Shown here: positions 11,001-20,682 of the stretch, one piece after another
How the letters are laid out: every line of letters starts with the position of its first letter
Position numbering within the stretch: position 1 is the first letter of the stretch
From: Sphagnum compactum
Lineage: Eukaryota; Bryophyta; Sphagnopsida; Sphagnales
DNA: 64,000 bases
Direction: 5' to 3'
Assembly (NCBI GenBank): GCA_965153455.1
Contig: OZ234494.1
Span: 14,508,001 to 14,572,000, forward strand
Position numbers and translations under genes: made by a program
The notes under the pieces: generated by a model
Databases searched by the model: none
What the model was told of the DNA's origin: nothing
What the model saw: only the letters and a program-made list of their open reading frames with translations

Positions 11001-11088
11001 GAAATTAAACATAAGAGATTGTCCTGCATTGATCCCCGAGGAGGTTGAGTTCATGATACAACACAGGAGGATCGAGATAGTGAAATGA
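8032..11088 (+). CDS. CC/RPW8-like NB-ARC-LRR immune receptor, single exon
   Basis: An intracellular NLR that would sense pathogen effectors, with nucleotide exchange in the NB-ARC acting as the switch. The first ATG (8032) gives 1018 residues beginning MAEALAALTIAASISLLKES. Residues 1-150 are helical and lack a TIR domain; they resemble a CC or RPW8-type domain. NB-ARC motifs in order: P-loop ASGGAGKT (251-258), kinase-2 LLLVLDDVW (329-337), RNBS-B ILVTTRNEEV (about 356-365), GLPL CKGLPLAL (414-421), RNBS-D CFLYFAAFPED (from 478) and VHD (552-554) in place of MHD. About 15 leucine-rich repeats fill residues 610-1000, and the protein ends in IEIVK. The reading frame is uninterrupted and intronless. 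One oddity is that the first P-loop Gly is Ala. The RNBS-D form is close to that of RNL/ADR1-type and seed-free-plant CNLs, but subclass assignment needs a phylogeny. Confidence 0.93.
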   Translation: MAEALAALTIAASISLLKESVSSLLSEVVKQSVSSVWAGNKDYERLRGMLSRLEPVVSSISPTGGDASTNAWLEALRERLEAIKKVLESSSSLWKRISGSSMLVKETVKLTNLFDEASIVSLQSSLTTKEEVSDMRETMKEISEQLYELRLDTQRRDMAQTTRTAMMTPSWYYKSDVGAITATEAYGRIKDVADSMAWTSSTSASPNIQQASPGPVLRRQDSFTIFGGDEVVEKAKSLLQESESRWVGLWASGGAGKTLAAQRIFNDSSILSHFEGNCYWVTVTKEIRPANLLDKVMCEITRRSEKAPNLSDADFKNRLSWELRDREKLLLVLDDVWDGELLDWLDVLPNRATCKILVTTRNEEVLNQKHAAKLQVPLLSPDHSWQLFCWSAFRGVSHVPAELKDYATHVTNECKGLPLALKVIGRAVAGKTDVRYWQLSLQKLRNADILSTDHEVQLYLRLKLSVDELPARTHLKDCFLYFAAFPEDKNIQVDEDLLPLWLAERIVGKNPDYNPVDEAYELLGWLISRSLIELHSKPSRITISPDFMTCKVHDVLRDLARYILQHDIVTSERVCLYEAGRNLKCFPVEWTPPATGSSKPSGTTTTVTTSLRACRMSLMESNLEDLPPKLFDAPKLQVLLLRDNPLIVIPDGFFSNLRNLRVLDLRHTSITTLPSSFGNLKLLVVLNLSRTELTKLPHSLGNLSNLEQLHLDYCEKLTYLPSQLSSLSRLRILSVLSAKQDVWSEGKTLSNWGKADLKDLTHLVALENLRIASLSQKYIPTGLTTALKKLRKLELMFLGLMSFPAPGPDDLQQLEVLNLGGCSRLTSLPPSFGSSVQCLATLDLTGCHGLLSVPELDGLPQLLTLQLDNCSNLQLLPASFGRPGGFPVLKHLSICSCPKVASFPELQPGAMPQLVYLNLQEWVQLRNVPESLANLTTLLYLSLNRCTQLQSLEHNSFCFQKLPNLEELDLGKTEQLSELPASLGSLYNLRKLNIRDCPALIPEEVEFMIQHRRIEIVK

Positions 11089-12189
11089 AGTTGAAGATTG
11101 CTGGATGGGACAGAAATTTCGGTCTCATGTAATGCTCCACATTGGGACTGGAGATTTCGGTCTCTTAGTGTTAGGGGTAGTATTTGTCTGTAGCAACAGT
11201 AGATATAGATGATCTAGAAGGATAGACTGGTAGCACTAGTCCATTGTCACCAAGGAAGATGAAAATAGGGCTTACTGAATTTGAACTTGCCGAGACTGCT
11301 CTTACTCGAATAAACCTTCTGAATGTATATCTAGCTGATGTATACCACTTGCCAAGAAATTTCTCACCGAATTTGTAATGACCAGGTGTAACAAGTTTCT
11401 AACTTTAGAGTTTTGGGTGTGAACAGAAAGTGGTTCTCGGGTTTTCAAGGAAGGATTTTTTTCCTGTTGGCAGCTGGGAGTGTTTACTCTCAACGGCATG
11501 GAGGCAAGGAAGAACACCGAATGGAGATGTGGTGGTGTTTCATGGCATTGAAATCTTTGTGTCATTTTCTTCTATTTGGGATGTGTGTGTTGCTACTGGA
11601 TGTAGGATGACTGTGTGGCAAGGGAGCTCCTAAGCGAAGTGCACCACCGGTGGAAGGATGAGCAATAGAGCAGATAAGTAGTGTGGTTTTGGTTTTCAGA
11701 AGGGGGTGGATTAGAGGTTGTTCGAGACTTGTGATTAGATCTTTGTCTTCAGCTGAAGTACAAGAAAATCCGTTGCGCAATGTACTTGGGGAGGCAGAAA
11801 TTCTATCTAAGGGTTGGTTTAGATGGTTGATAAGGGGGATGATGAGAAGTTTAGAGGTCTCGAAAGTAGCCAGAAATTCTTCTCAAAGTGTGTGTTTGGG
11901 TTGATTTGTATGTGGGTGTTGTTGGCTTGCATTTCATGAGAGAGTATGCTGATGTTGGGAACTCCAAAAAACTGCAACAGTCCATTGAAATTACAGGGTG
12001 AATCATACAAAGGAGGATTGTGGTTCTTTAAGACTTTTGAAGCAATCACTGGAAAAAATGGATCTGTGTTGTGTTCCTGTTTTTATGTTTTATCAAGTTG
12101 AGGAATTTATGTCGCCAAATGTAAACGGGAACTTGAATTCCCGTGGAAGACAAATGTGGTTTCTAGGTTCGTGTGGTTTATAGACTTTG
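11089..12189. other. 3' flank of the NLR, no gene seen
   Basis: Contains two near copies of an ATTTCGGTCTC block at about 11115 and 11155, and several short open frames on both strands with no family resemblance. It probably contains the NLR 3' untranslated region. Confidence 0.45.
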
Positions 12190-13480
12190 AGAAAAAGAAA
12201 GAAGGCCAATGGTGTCGCAACCCTAGCCTTGGGCTTGCGACCAAGGCAAGGGCTTGCAAAAATGCGGGACAAGAGGGAAGCCCGGGAAGCACATCTTATA
12301 CTCCCAGGAGTGCAAGAGAGTGTGAGAGAATGAACCCTCACACTCCCAAACACTTTGGGAGTTGGAGTCCTGATGGACTCCTGAATTTTCAAAGGGCGAT
12401 TGCAAAGGCCAAAATTCATTGGATTGAAAAGTTCCTTATATCATTGGAAAGCTCTTGGAACTCAGATATTTAAAATGAGCTCGTATGACCCATTTGGACA
12501 TCCAAAACACAAGTCATGACCAAAAGAAGCGCCGGGAGTCAAATTGGCAATTTGATTCCCAACCACTAAAAGTCGAGAATCGACCTGATTTCCTTATGTG
12601 AAGATGATGTACAACATACTGTTGGAAAGCTCTTGACGAGGACTACAACTTTGCTTTAGACCTCATCTCAATCGAAGGTCTGCACGCAAAGTTATGGGGC
12701 TCCAAAGTCGCAGAAGTCCCAACTTTGGCAATTTCGAGACTCCCATTTGGGAGTCCCGAGTCAAAATGCCATTTGGATGTGGGCCTCATGGAGAGGCACA
12801 GAGTATACTATAAGGGGGAAGGTGATGGCTTCCCCCAAGTCTGGGCCATGGTGAGTCTTCTGAGTCCGAGTTTGCTCGTGGCTCGTCCTAGCACCCAAAG
12901 TGCTCCAACTATGCATTTGTTGTTTGGTTTTGTGCAGATCCGTGTGAGTGATTAAGTGCTTGTCATTCTTCTTAGTCCCATCCCGGAGCTCCAGCACGCC
13001 CCTCTACCCCCAAAGTGCTGGGAGCCAGGGAGTGTGCCCAGACTCCTTGTTGTTCCGCTGTTTTCAGTTTAGATTCACATTTGAGTCTATTAAGGAGCTT
13101 GGGGGTGCATCAAGTGGGCTCAAGAGAAAGAGATCGGAACGATCTGACCCTTTAGAAACCTCAAGCCTTTCTTTGATGAAGAAGGTAGAGTCTTAAGTGG
13201 TTACTGGATAGAATTTAGGTGAACACTGGCTCATGCCAGTTCGAAACTCTCAGAATGTATTTACCATTCAATATGTGCATGCTCTGTGTTCTGATTGTCT
13301 TCTGTCCTAATTTTTGTGTCACACAAGGATTGTCTTCCCAAACAAAGTCAGTGGGAGGTAGTTATAATGATTCAGAAAGAGCAGTTAGAGGAAGGCGCTT
13401 ATGGATAGAGAAGAAAAACCCTTATAGAGATCATCATCTTACACATGTAGGATCCTAGAGTATTTTTGTCATGAGTAATA
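12190..13480. repeat. unclassified LTR-like patch
   Basis: The base composition shifts to a higher GC and G/C-balanced text, unlike the AT-rich flanks. It holds short hairpins sharing CTCCCA/TGGGAG arms: 12343-12361 (8-bp arms, 3-nt loop) and 12738-12755 (8-bp arms, 2-nt loop). Phrases such as TTGGAAAGCTCTTG occur twice (about 12448 and 12624), as is common in plant LTRs. No protein domain, matching terminal repeat or target duplication was found, so the label is tentative. Confidence 0.35.
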
Positions 13481-16282
13481 GAAGCAATGTACCCATTCTA
13501 TTTTCCATTTTGTTGATGTGATGATTGATTTGGCCAGAGTGAACCAACACCCACCAGTGCACCAACGTGGATGGATGGTACACCGAAAGGATTTTCTTTT
13601 CTATCCATGTGCCATTTCAGGTTGACTTTTTTGATTTGCCCTTTTTTAGCCCTTTTTCAGACCTGTTCTCAGTTTTTTCTTGCAACTTTATTTTCTCCCC
13701 GCCCCTTTCCCAAATTTTTTTGTTTCCCTGATCTCTATTTTTTTCCTTGGAACTTTATTTTCTCCCCACTCCCACCCAGGTTTTTTTATTTGTTTTTTTT
13801 TTCTTTCGCTTTTGAAACTTTTCCCACCCACCCACCCACTACTCCCCCATTGTCCCCCACCAACCTGTTCACCTATATATTTAAATTAAAAGTAGACTCT
13901 TCCCCATCTACCTACTCACCTATAAATTTAAAATGTGCTACTCTCATCCCCACCCACCTACCCACCCCCATCTTTTTTTTACCCACCAACACTTTAGGTA
14001 TGTACCTACCAAACCCCACCTACATGGCTACACCTACCTACCTGGTTGGCGCTTAAATAGACCCCAACGGTTGAAAATGATGAGGAAAGATAAAATGAAG
14101 GTATTGCATGGAACTTGATCTTGTTCATTGAAGCAAAATTAATAAGGGAAATATTAAAATAATTGTCACCCCCATGTGTAAGGGTATTGCAGATAGACAT
14201 TATTTGTAAACATGATGTTTTTATGTGTTCTGAGGGTATTGTAAAATCTTTTCAAAATCTAGAGTATGTGAAACCCCCCAATGAGGGGATTACAAGTTTT
14301 GTTTTGAGAGTGTTTTCCATGAGGGGGGGGTTATTGCAAAGCCAACACATTTAATGCATGTTGTACACATGGGGGGCCTAAATCAAACAATAAGGCCTAG
14401 ATAAAACAATTTAATTTGCTTGTTTTAATGGTGTACTTAAGTAATGTGGATTAGATTTAACAACTATTTTTGTTATTTAGTACTAGCGTTTAAGAATTTT
14501 GAAAGAACAAATATATTTGACTTTTTGCACCTTTTAAACCTAATTAAAATTAAACCTAATATAAATTTTGGGGGGGGATTTGGCATTTGTACATATATGT
14601 GTTATGGGGGTAGGTTGTCCTATAATCACATTGCATTGTAATTTGCTTAGAAAAAACAAAACATCTCACAATAAACCTGCAAGATGGTATAAAATTCAAC
14701 CTATAAGTCAAGGAGTATGGGAAGTTCTATTTTTTTCATTTTGGTAGCCATAGACATGTACTACGCAACTAAAAGAAGCTAAAACATCCATTATACCTTA
14801 CTACAAAAATAGTCAAACAACGACATAAAAACTCCATGCACATATGTTGGTAGACAAAACCTTTAGGGACTAAAACATGTGTGCATTCCCTACTTCATCA
14901 TATAGAAAAGATACCACACAAGAGTGCATAAAACATATTTTATCATACTAGCAGATGGTGGTGGGACATGAATTGATCCATGTAATTTACAAAGAGGGCA
15001 ATTGTTAAGGGAACAAAATTGTGATATGCTTACACCTGTCATAATCATCATCAACATTGCTGAACCATGTAAAAAAACTTAGGTTCTTCTTTGCATTTTT
15101 TGTCCCAAGCTATTACGTAATTCACTTATAAGAAAATCCACCTATGTTAATACAAATTAAGAATTTATTTTATTATGGGTTTAGTTTGAAAGCATTCACA
15201 CATATTGCAACCCATTTAATTATTCAAACATGTGTTTTGCTATTTTTTGATTTTCTCTTATGGATGATGTCATAGTGCAAAGCTTATATTCTAGACTAAT
15301 GGCAAGAACACATTTCAAAGAATAGACCAAGCTTGGCAAAAAGATGAGTGAAAAAGAAGGAATGTATATTATATCTTCACATTGTGAAAAAATAGTTGAG
15401 TGGTGCCCACAATTTTTGAGGATTGTTTGAATTTGTTGGTGAATGAGAGTTGCATACACCCATCATTGTAAATTTAGAAGCCCTAAACAAAATTAAATCT
15501 TCACTTTTGTTTAAAGTTGAACGATAATTTTGAGGATTTGATTGGTGGATTCTTCATTCATCTCGGTGATGGAGGTAGGTAGCATTTGGTAGTCAAGGTA
15601 TTATTGTTTGTCGATAGGTGGCAATAAACTCATCATAGGCTACCATGTGTTTGATGTAATTGTTTTTCAAAAAGTTTACCACCCCAACTTTGTGTGGGCA
15701 TATCTTTTTCATTTTAAAACCAAATTGAATGATTTTGGGGCCAATGTGTGTGCAATCTAATGGTCTACATTTTATTTTTAGACCTTAATTACAAAAGAAT
15801 AAAAGCTCAATGATTAAGACACTAAGTGTTTAATCATTGGCTAATTTATCCTAATTACAGTTTGGGAAAAAGGTAAGTATTACGTTCCAATTTAAGAATA
15901 AGAGTATTGTAAAAATATAATTAATCAGTAAGTAAAATGTTATTTGGAAACAATGATTTAAAGGGTCTTGGGAAGCCACGGTCTACACAATTTGTGGCAA
16001 ATTTCGAACTACATGTAGTATCAAAAGTAGCAACATGTAAGATTTCACTCACTTTAAAGTTCACATATAAATGATTTGGGCTTCAAAATTATAGGAAACG
16101 ACAAAAATTATGAATATGAAATTGAGACATAATTGTTCATTTCTATAAATGTACACCAATAATTTAATAAAGGTTTTTGAAGACCCTTTATTTGATAACA
16201 ATTTTCCATATTTAAAAAAATTCAATATTTCATCTTACTTTTGTCAAATGATTTAAAAAAAAATTAGCCCAAGTAAATCTTC
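13481..16282. other. gene-free AT-rich stretch with pyrimidine tract
   Basis: 13600-14050 is a long C/T-rich tract with CCCACC repeats; its open frames (F/L/P/T-rich) are low-complexity artefacts. G-runs of 6-8 occur at about 14321, 14371 and 14571. The remainder is AT-rich with no gene recognised. Confidence 0.5.
16275..16282. repeat. target-site duplication, left copy
   Basis: AAATCTTC, identical to 16795-16802. An 8-bp duplication is the hallmark of hAT-family insertion. Confidence 0.88.
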
Positions 16283-16386
16283 CAGACCTTCTACCACTAC
16301 CGTAGTTAACTACTTTAACTATTTTTTTCATCCTCGGGTTGTGACAACCACTAAGTTAACTATGCCTATAAGGTCCAGCCTCTGAC

Positions 16387-16448
16387 CACCACTATAGTTA
16401 ACTAACTATTGTGAGCTCAGTGATCATGCACCACTAAAGTTAACTAGC
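16387..16448. repeat. 62-bp direct repeat inside the MITE, copy 1
   Basis: Matches 16639-16700 with about four differences. The offset is 252 bp. Each copy contains two TTAACTA-type sites flanking a GTGATCA core. Confidence 0.85.
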
Positions 16449-16638
16449 CTTGGACAGAATGTAAGTGCAGTAAAAAACGGTGCTTCTCACAGGAATCCCG
16501 AGGACCAAGGAGGATTCACGATGCGTCTGTGAGTGTGGTACTGTGAGGGACATGGATGAACTGATATATGTGTATTAGGTATGCAAAGTCCCAGTCCTGC
16601 CTGCAGTTAACTACCTATAATGTGTTGGCGCATATATG

Positions 16639-16700
16639 CACCACTATAGTTAACTAACTATTGTGAACTCAGTGATCATGCATCACTATAGTTAACTAGC
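16639..16700. repeat. 62-bp direct repeat inside the MITE, copy 2
   Basis: Partner of 16387-16448. It lies nearer the right terminus, so the two copies place the motif clusters towards the two element ends. Confidence 0.85.
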
Positions 16701-16794
16701 TTCGGCAGAGGATCAATATGGCGCACCACTAGTCACCACTTAGTGTACTTAATGGCGTTTTAGTGCCAAATTTTTTTTAGTGGTAGAAGGTTTG

Positions 16795-16802
16795 AAATCT
16801 TC
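16795..16802. repeat. target-site duplication, right copy
   Basis: AAATCTTC, identical to 16275-16282. Confidence 0.88.
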
Positions 16803-18149
16803 AACGAAAGAACATTTTTCAACCTAAAAAAATCATAATAATCAACATTATCATACCATAATGTACTAATGAACATTTAAAAATCATTTGATCTAAATTT
16901 CACGACCTTAAGAAAAATTGAAAACTTTAATGGGCAAGATTGTTCTTTATGGATTTTTTATGTACATGTGTAAAATTTCACGAAAAAATTGTTATTAAAT
17001 TTAGTATTTCTTAATCCTTTCATGGAATTATAAAAATGTGATAAGGCTTTCCAAATCAAAATAATATTTTGTTGGATTATTATATCATTCATATTGCATT
17101 GATTTCACAACATAATGTTAGATTGGGATATAAACCATCATCTATTTGATGAATTTGATGAATAAAATTGAGTGAAAATTATTTTCCAAATTTCCACCAT
17201 GATGCATGAAACTTGGATAAAAACTATTATTAAAACTATTCAACCGTGATAGCTTTTTGTGTAGACTGTAGCTTGCCAACACCCTAAAATCAAAATTGAA
17301 AGGTCCCAATAAAGAAGAAGCCTTCATTACTTTATTTACTTTTATTTTTATGCAATCTTTTGATGTTGCATCAATAATGAGCATCCCAAGAGGAGTCTAG
17401 CAATAAATGGCAATAGGTTCCTAAAGCTATCCAAACAAATTTCTTAAAAATTATGAAAAAATGTTACAAAATCAAAACTTGAATCAAAATGTGGCATAAA
17501 TTTTATTTTATTTTTTCAAAATTTGAGAGTTTCCCCCCAAAACGAAGGAACATGTGACATAAATTTTTTTTCCCTCATTTGCGTGAAATTTCAAACAAAA
17601 AGTTGTTGCAATCCATCGACAAAAAATGATGTGCACTAGTGTTTTTTTATTGGCAATTTATTGCCACTTGTTAACATCCATTGGACCTTGCAATAATTTA
17701 TTACATTTTTTTGGTAAAATCATTGCCTTGAATAGTCATATTCGATAATATAAAAAAATGATCTTATTGTTATTCCATGCATTAGGTTTAGAAAATCATC
17801 ATATTTGACAATACAAAAATGCATATTATTGTTGTTCCATGCATTAGGTTTAAAAGATCACCATATTGACCATCAAATGGCTGATATTGCTCAACAAACC
17901 TTCATTAAATCTAGCTACTTTTGCCAAAAAGCACAAGAATTGCCATAAGGGGTTGCCATCATTGATTGCCCCACCTATTACTTTTTTCGTTTCTCCTTAT
18001 GCACAAAAAACCACCCTTCCTTCCAAATTTTACAAATGAATTTATTTTTAGATCCTTAATTCTCAACAACCTTCATATTGTGTCTTCCTCCTCTATGACC
18101 ATTGTTTATGTCAAGTTGTCAATTGTCAACTTGTTTAAATGCCTCCTAT
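16803..18149. other. gene-free AT-rich stretch
   Basis: No gene recognised. A 63-bp tandem duplication is visible at 17737-17862: the copies starting CATATTCGATAATA and CATATTTGACAATA share CCATGCATTAGGTTTA. Confidence 0.5.
17737..17862. repeat. 63-bp tandem duplication
   Basis: Two copies in direct tandem, beginning at 17737 and 17800, about 80% alike by eye. Confidence 0.7.
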
Positions 18150-18600
18150 ATGAATGTTTGAAGAAAAGAAATGTCTCAAACCAAAACAATATGAAAATCA
18201 TCAAAATTTTCAAGATATTTGGTTAAATTGCCTTTGGCGAAATTGGAAGCAACTAGAAGTGATGGGATTGTTAACTAGGTTCATTGCGAAGTGTGCATAT
18301 CCATTGAAAGTAGGGAACATGTATTTGGTAGCAAAGTTAGACTCTTTGTGTACATACATGTTGGCCATAAAAAGTAAAAGCAAGCTAGCACCCTAGAGAT
18401 GGTGGAAGGTAAAATTTACTACTATCCAAAATCAATGCATAAAAAAAATTAGCATGTATTATACCATAACAAAGTGGATCAATAGTTGGCTTCGAAGGAA
18501 ATTGAGGAAGAGAAGAAAAAATGATGTTCAATTTGTTGTTGTGTTTTATTTATTAAGGGAAGGTGGCCTAATTATAAACCCTGAACCTCTCTACAGTTTT
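18150..18600 (+). pseudogene. fragment of a hAT/BED-type transposase-derived gene
   Basis: Translation pieces in two frames line up with the N-terminal half of a large plant family of BED-finger/hAT-derived proteins. Frame 18226-18396 gives FQDIWLNCLWRNWKQLEVMG and YLVAKLDSLCTYM. The next frame gives EMVEGKIYYYPKSM and then EIEEEKKNDVQFVVVFYLLR. In that family the order is FQDxWA..LPWAE, LLVPKLDSLxKH, GEYYxLKSNxH, EKKKLVQFxxIFxLL. Frameshifts and stops interrupt it, and no ATP or metal site is testable. The family assignment rests on remembered block order, so it is moderate. Confidence 0.5.
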
Positions 18601-20260
18601 TTTTTAGATTTTCAAGCCTAGGAAACATTGGTCTAGTAACCTACATTAAAATTAGTGTAGTGCAATTCTTTTTTAAAATCAAACCTTTGATCTTGATTTT
18701 TATATTGTAATATTTATTTGGAAGTTTCTTTGGGTGTGGTTGTGAGTTCAATTTTCTAAAATTTTAAACCCTTTGATTATGGTCCTAACAATTTTTTCCA
18801 AATTCAAAAACCTTCATGCTCAATTCAAAAACCAAGTTTGGTTTCATGTACACATCACACATTCCCCAATGCTATAAATGTATAGTTACAAAGTTTAACA
18901 ACAAATTAAAATAAGGGTCTTGTAGGTACAAAGTTCAACAACTAATTAAAATTAATATTTAATTATAAGATTCAACCTACTTATTAAGTTATTATTTAAC
19001 TTAAAGATCTTGACCTTATTTTCAAGAATGTTTTTTCACAATTTCGATCTCAATCCAAATTTAGCAAAAAAATTAGTTTCTTGTGCTAGTTCCAACAAAA
19101 TGATGTCAATTCAGGTTTAGGTTAGAAAAACTTGAACCTAAACCCCCAATTTTGTTCTTACAAATTGGATGCTTTTATAACACTAGTTAAAACATTACAA
19201 AATGCATGTCAAAAAGTCTCCTTTCTTACATTCTTTACTAATGAAACCACAATTGTTGACAAGGAATCATGGGTACGCATTCATGGGTGAATTTTTGAAA
19301 ATTGGTAGTTGATACTTATTTTTATTAAACTTGTAGAGGGTTATTAATGGTGTTGTCATTGAAAACATCTACAATATAATGCTAAACATTTTAATGGTTC
19401 AAGGTAGGCTTATAAGATCTAATGTTGGAATGAAGCTTCAAAATTGGATTAGTCAATTCAAAAATAATTATGAATATCCAATCTACCATTAATAAAATTA
19501 ACTTTAACATTTAGCATGGAGATGATAATTATGATATTATTTAAAAAATCAAGTTCATTACATGTGAAGATTTGGGGATTCAATCTAGAAATGATGATTT
19601 TATTTAATTGTTTTGATGGTATTGATAGTTTAATTTAATTTGATTTGAAATCTTAATAGTTAGATAGATGGGATTTAGTCATTTCTTATAAGAACTATGA
19701 AAATCCACTATAAAAAAGTGGATGGAAATTAATATTATAAAATAAAATATTAAAAATAAAATCATTATAATGAAAAGTTTTAAAAAATTCAATATGAAAA
19801 TGATGATATCATTTATTCATGGGAATTGATAATTTTATCTATATATGGGATGATGGTTAAGGCTTGATCATTGACAAACATTTCAATTCCCATGCATTGA
19901 TGTGAAAGGTGGTGATATGTAAAGGAAATTTTTTAAAAACATTAATTTCCCCATGTGATGTATGAAAATGCAAGGTAATATAATGAATGGAAGTTTTTCA
20001 TTCATTTCTTTATGTGATTTGAAAGATGAAAAGAAAAATACGATGATGATCAATGAGAAATTTCTCATCCAATGTGAAAGGGCAAACAAAAAGACCAATG
20101 AATTATTTATTTATTTTTTAAATAATTTTTCTTACAGTTTTGTGAGATAGTTTTTGAAGAATTCAATCAGTGGACAAAAAAATTGGAATTTAGTTCAATT
20201 TCCCAAAAACAAATTCGCAGATAAAAAAAACGGCCCCAAAGTGGAAGACCTTTTTGGTCC
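18601..20260. other. gene-free AT-rich stretch
   Basis: AT-rich sequence with A-runs and short direct repeats (for example near 18880-18960). No supportable gene. It ends at the GC-richer block before the cyclin H gene. Confidence 0.5.
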
Positions 20261-20274
20261 ATATCCTTCAATTG

Positions 20275-20470
20275 GTTTCGTTCTTCCGTTCGTTCGTCCG
20301 TCGCATTTATCGTTCTTCCGTCCAACAAATCGTCCATCCGTGCGACGTATGATTCGTCCGTCCAACAAAACGTCCGTCCGTCCGACAAATCGTTGGTCCA
20401 TCGGACTAATCGTTCGTCCGTCCGACAAATCGTTGGTCCATCGGACTAATCGTTCGTCCGTTGCGCGTGC
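20275..20470. repeat. CGTCCGT-rich tandem repeat with two perfect 40-bp copies
   Basis: 20381-20420 and 20421-20460 are identical 40-bp units starting TCCGACAAATCGTTGG. Degenerate copies with CGTCCGTCC cores extend upstream to about 20280. Its GC content is far above the flanks. It ends about 220 bp before the cyclin H start codon, so it lies in the promoter or 5' leader. Confidence 0.88.
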
Positions 20471-20682
20471 AAGAAGAAGGTGACGACCGTCCCTCTCGTG
20501 TGCGTTTCTCGGGCGCTCAGTGTTGTCCGTTTGTTTTGTTTGTTTGTCGCGATCGTGGCTTCTGCGCTTTGCTCCCATGGATTACTAGATCTGAAGTCCG
20601 CGGGGAGACGAGCAACAGTCTATTTGCTCTATTTGTTTCGTATATCAAGCGGGCGGGGCGGAGAACCGAGTTGAAGGCTCGG

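Larger units (their letters stand above)
16283..16794. mobile_element. 512-bp non-autonomous hAT-type element (MITE)
   Basis: The termini are CAGACCTTCTACCACTA (16283-16299) and, inverted, CAAACCTTCTACCACTA (16794-16778). These are 17-bp terminal inverted repeats with one mismatch, starting with CA as hAT ends do. They are flanked by a perfect 8-bp duplication AAATCTTC. The interior has no reading frame. It carries at least six TTAACTA-type motifs (often TAGTTAACTA, a perfect palindrome) beside CACCACTA copies, and a 62-bp direct repeat (16387-16448 and 16639-16700). Such subterminal motifs are typical transposase-binding sites. Mobilisation would depend on a transposase encoded elsewhere. 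Confidence 0.88.

Noticed and set aside
13571-14056. 161-codon F/P/T-rich frame
   Set aside because: Product of a C/T-rich repeat tract with CCCACC runs; no domain.
20154-20483. 109-codon R/P/S-rich plus frame and its 127-codon minus mirror rich in DGRT
   Set aside because: Both are translations of the CGTCCGT tandem repeat on either strand.
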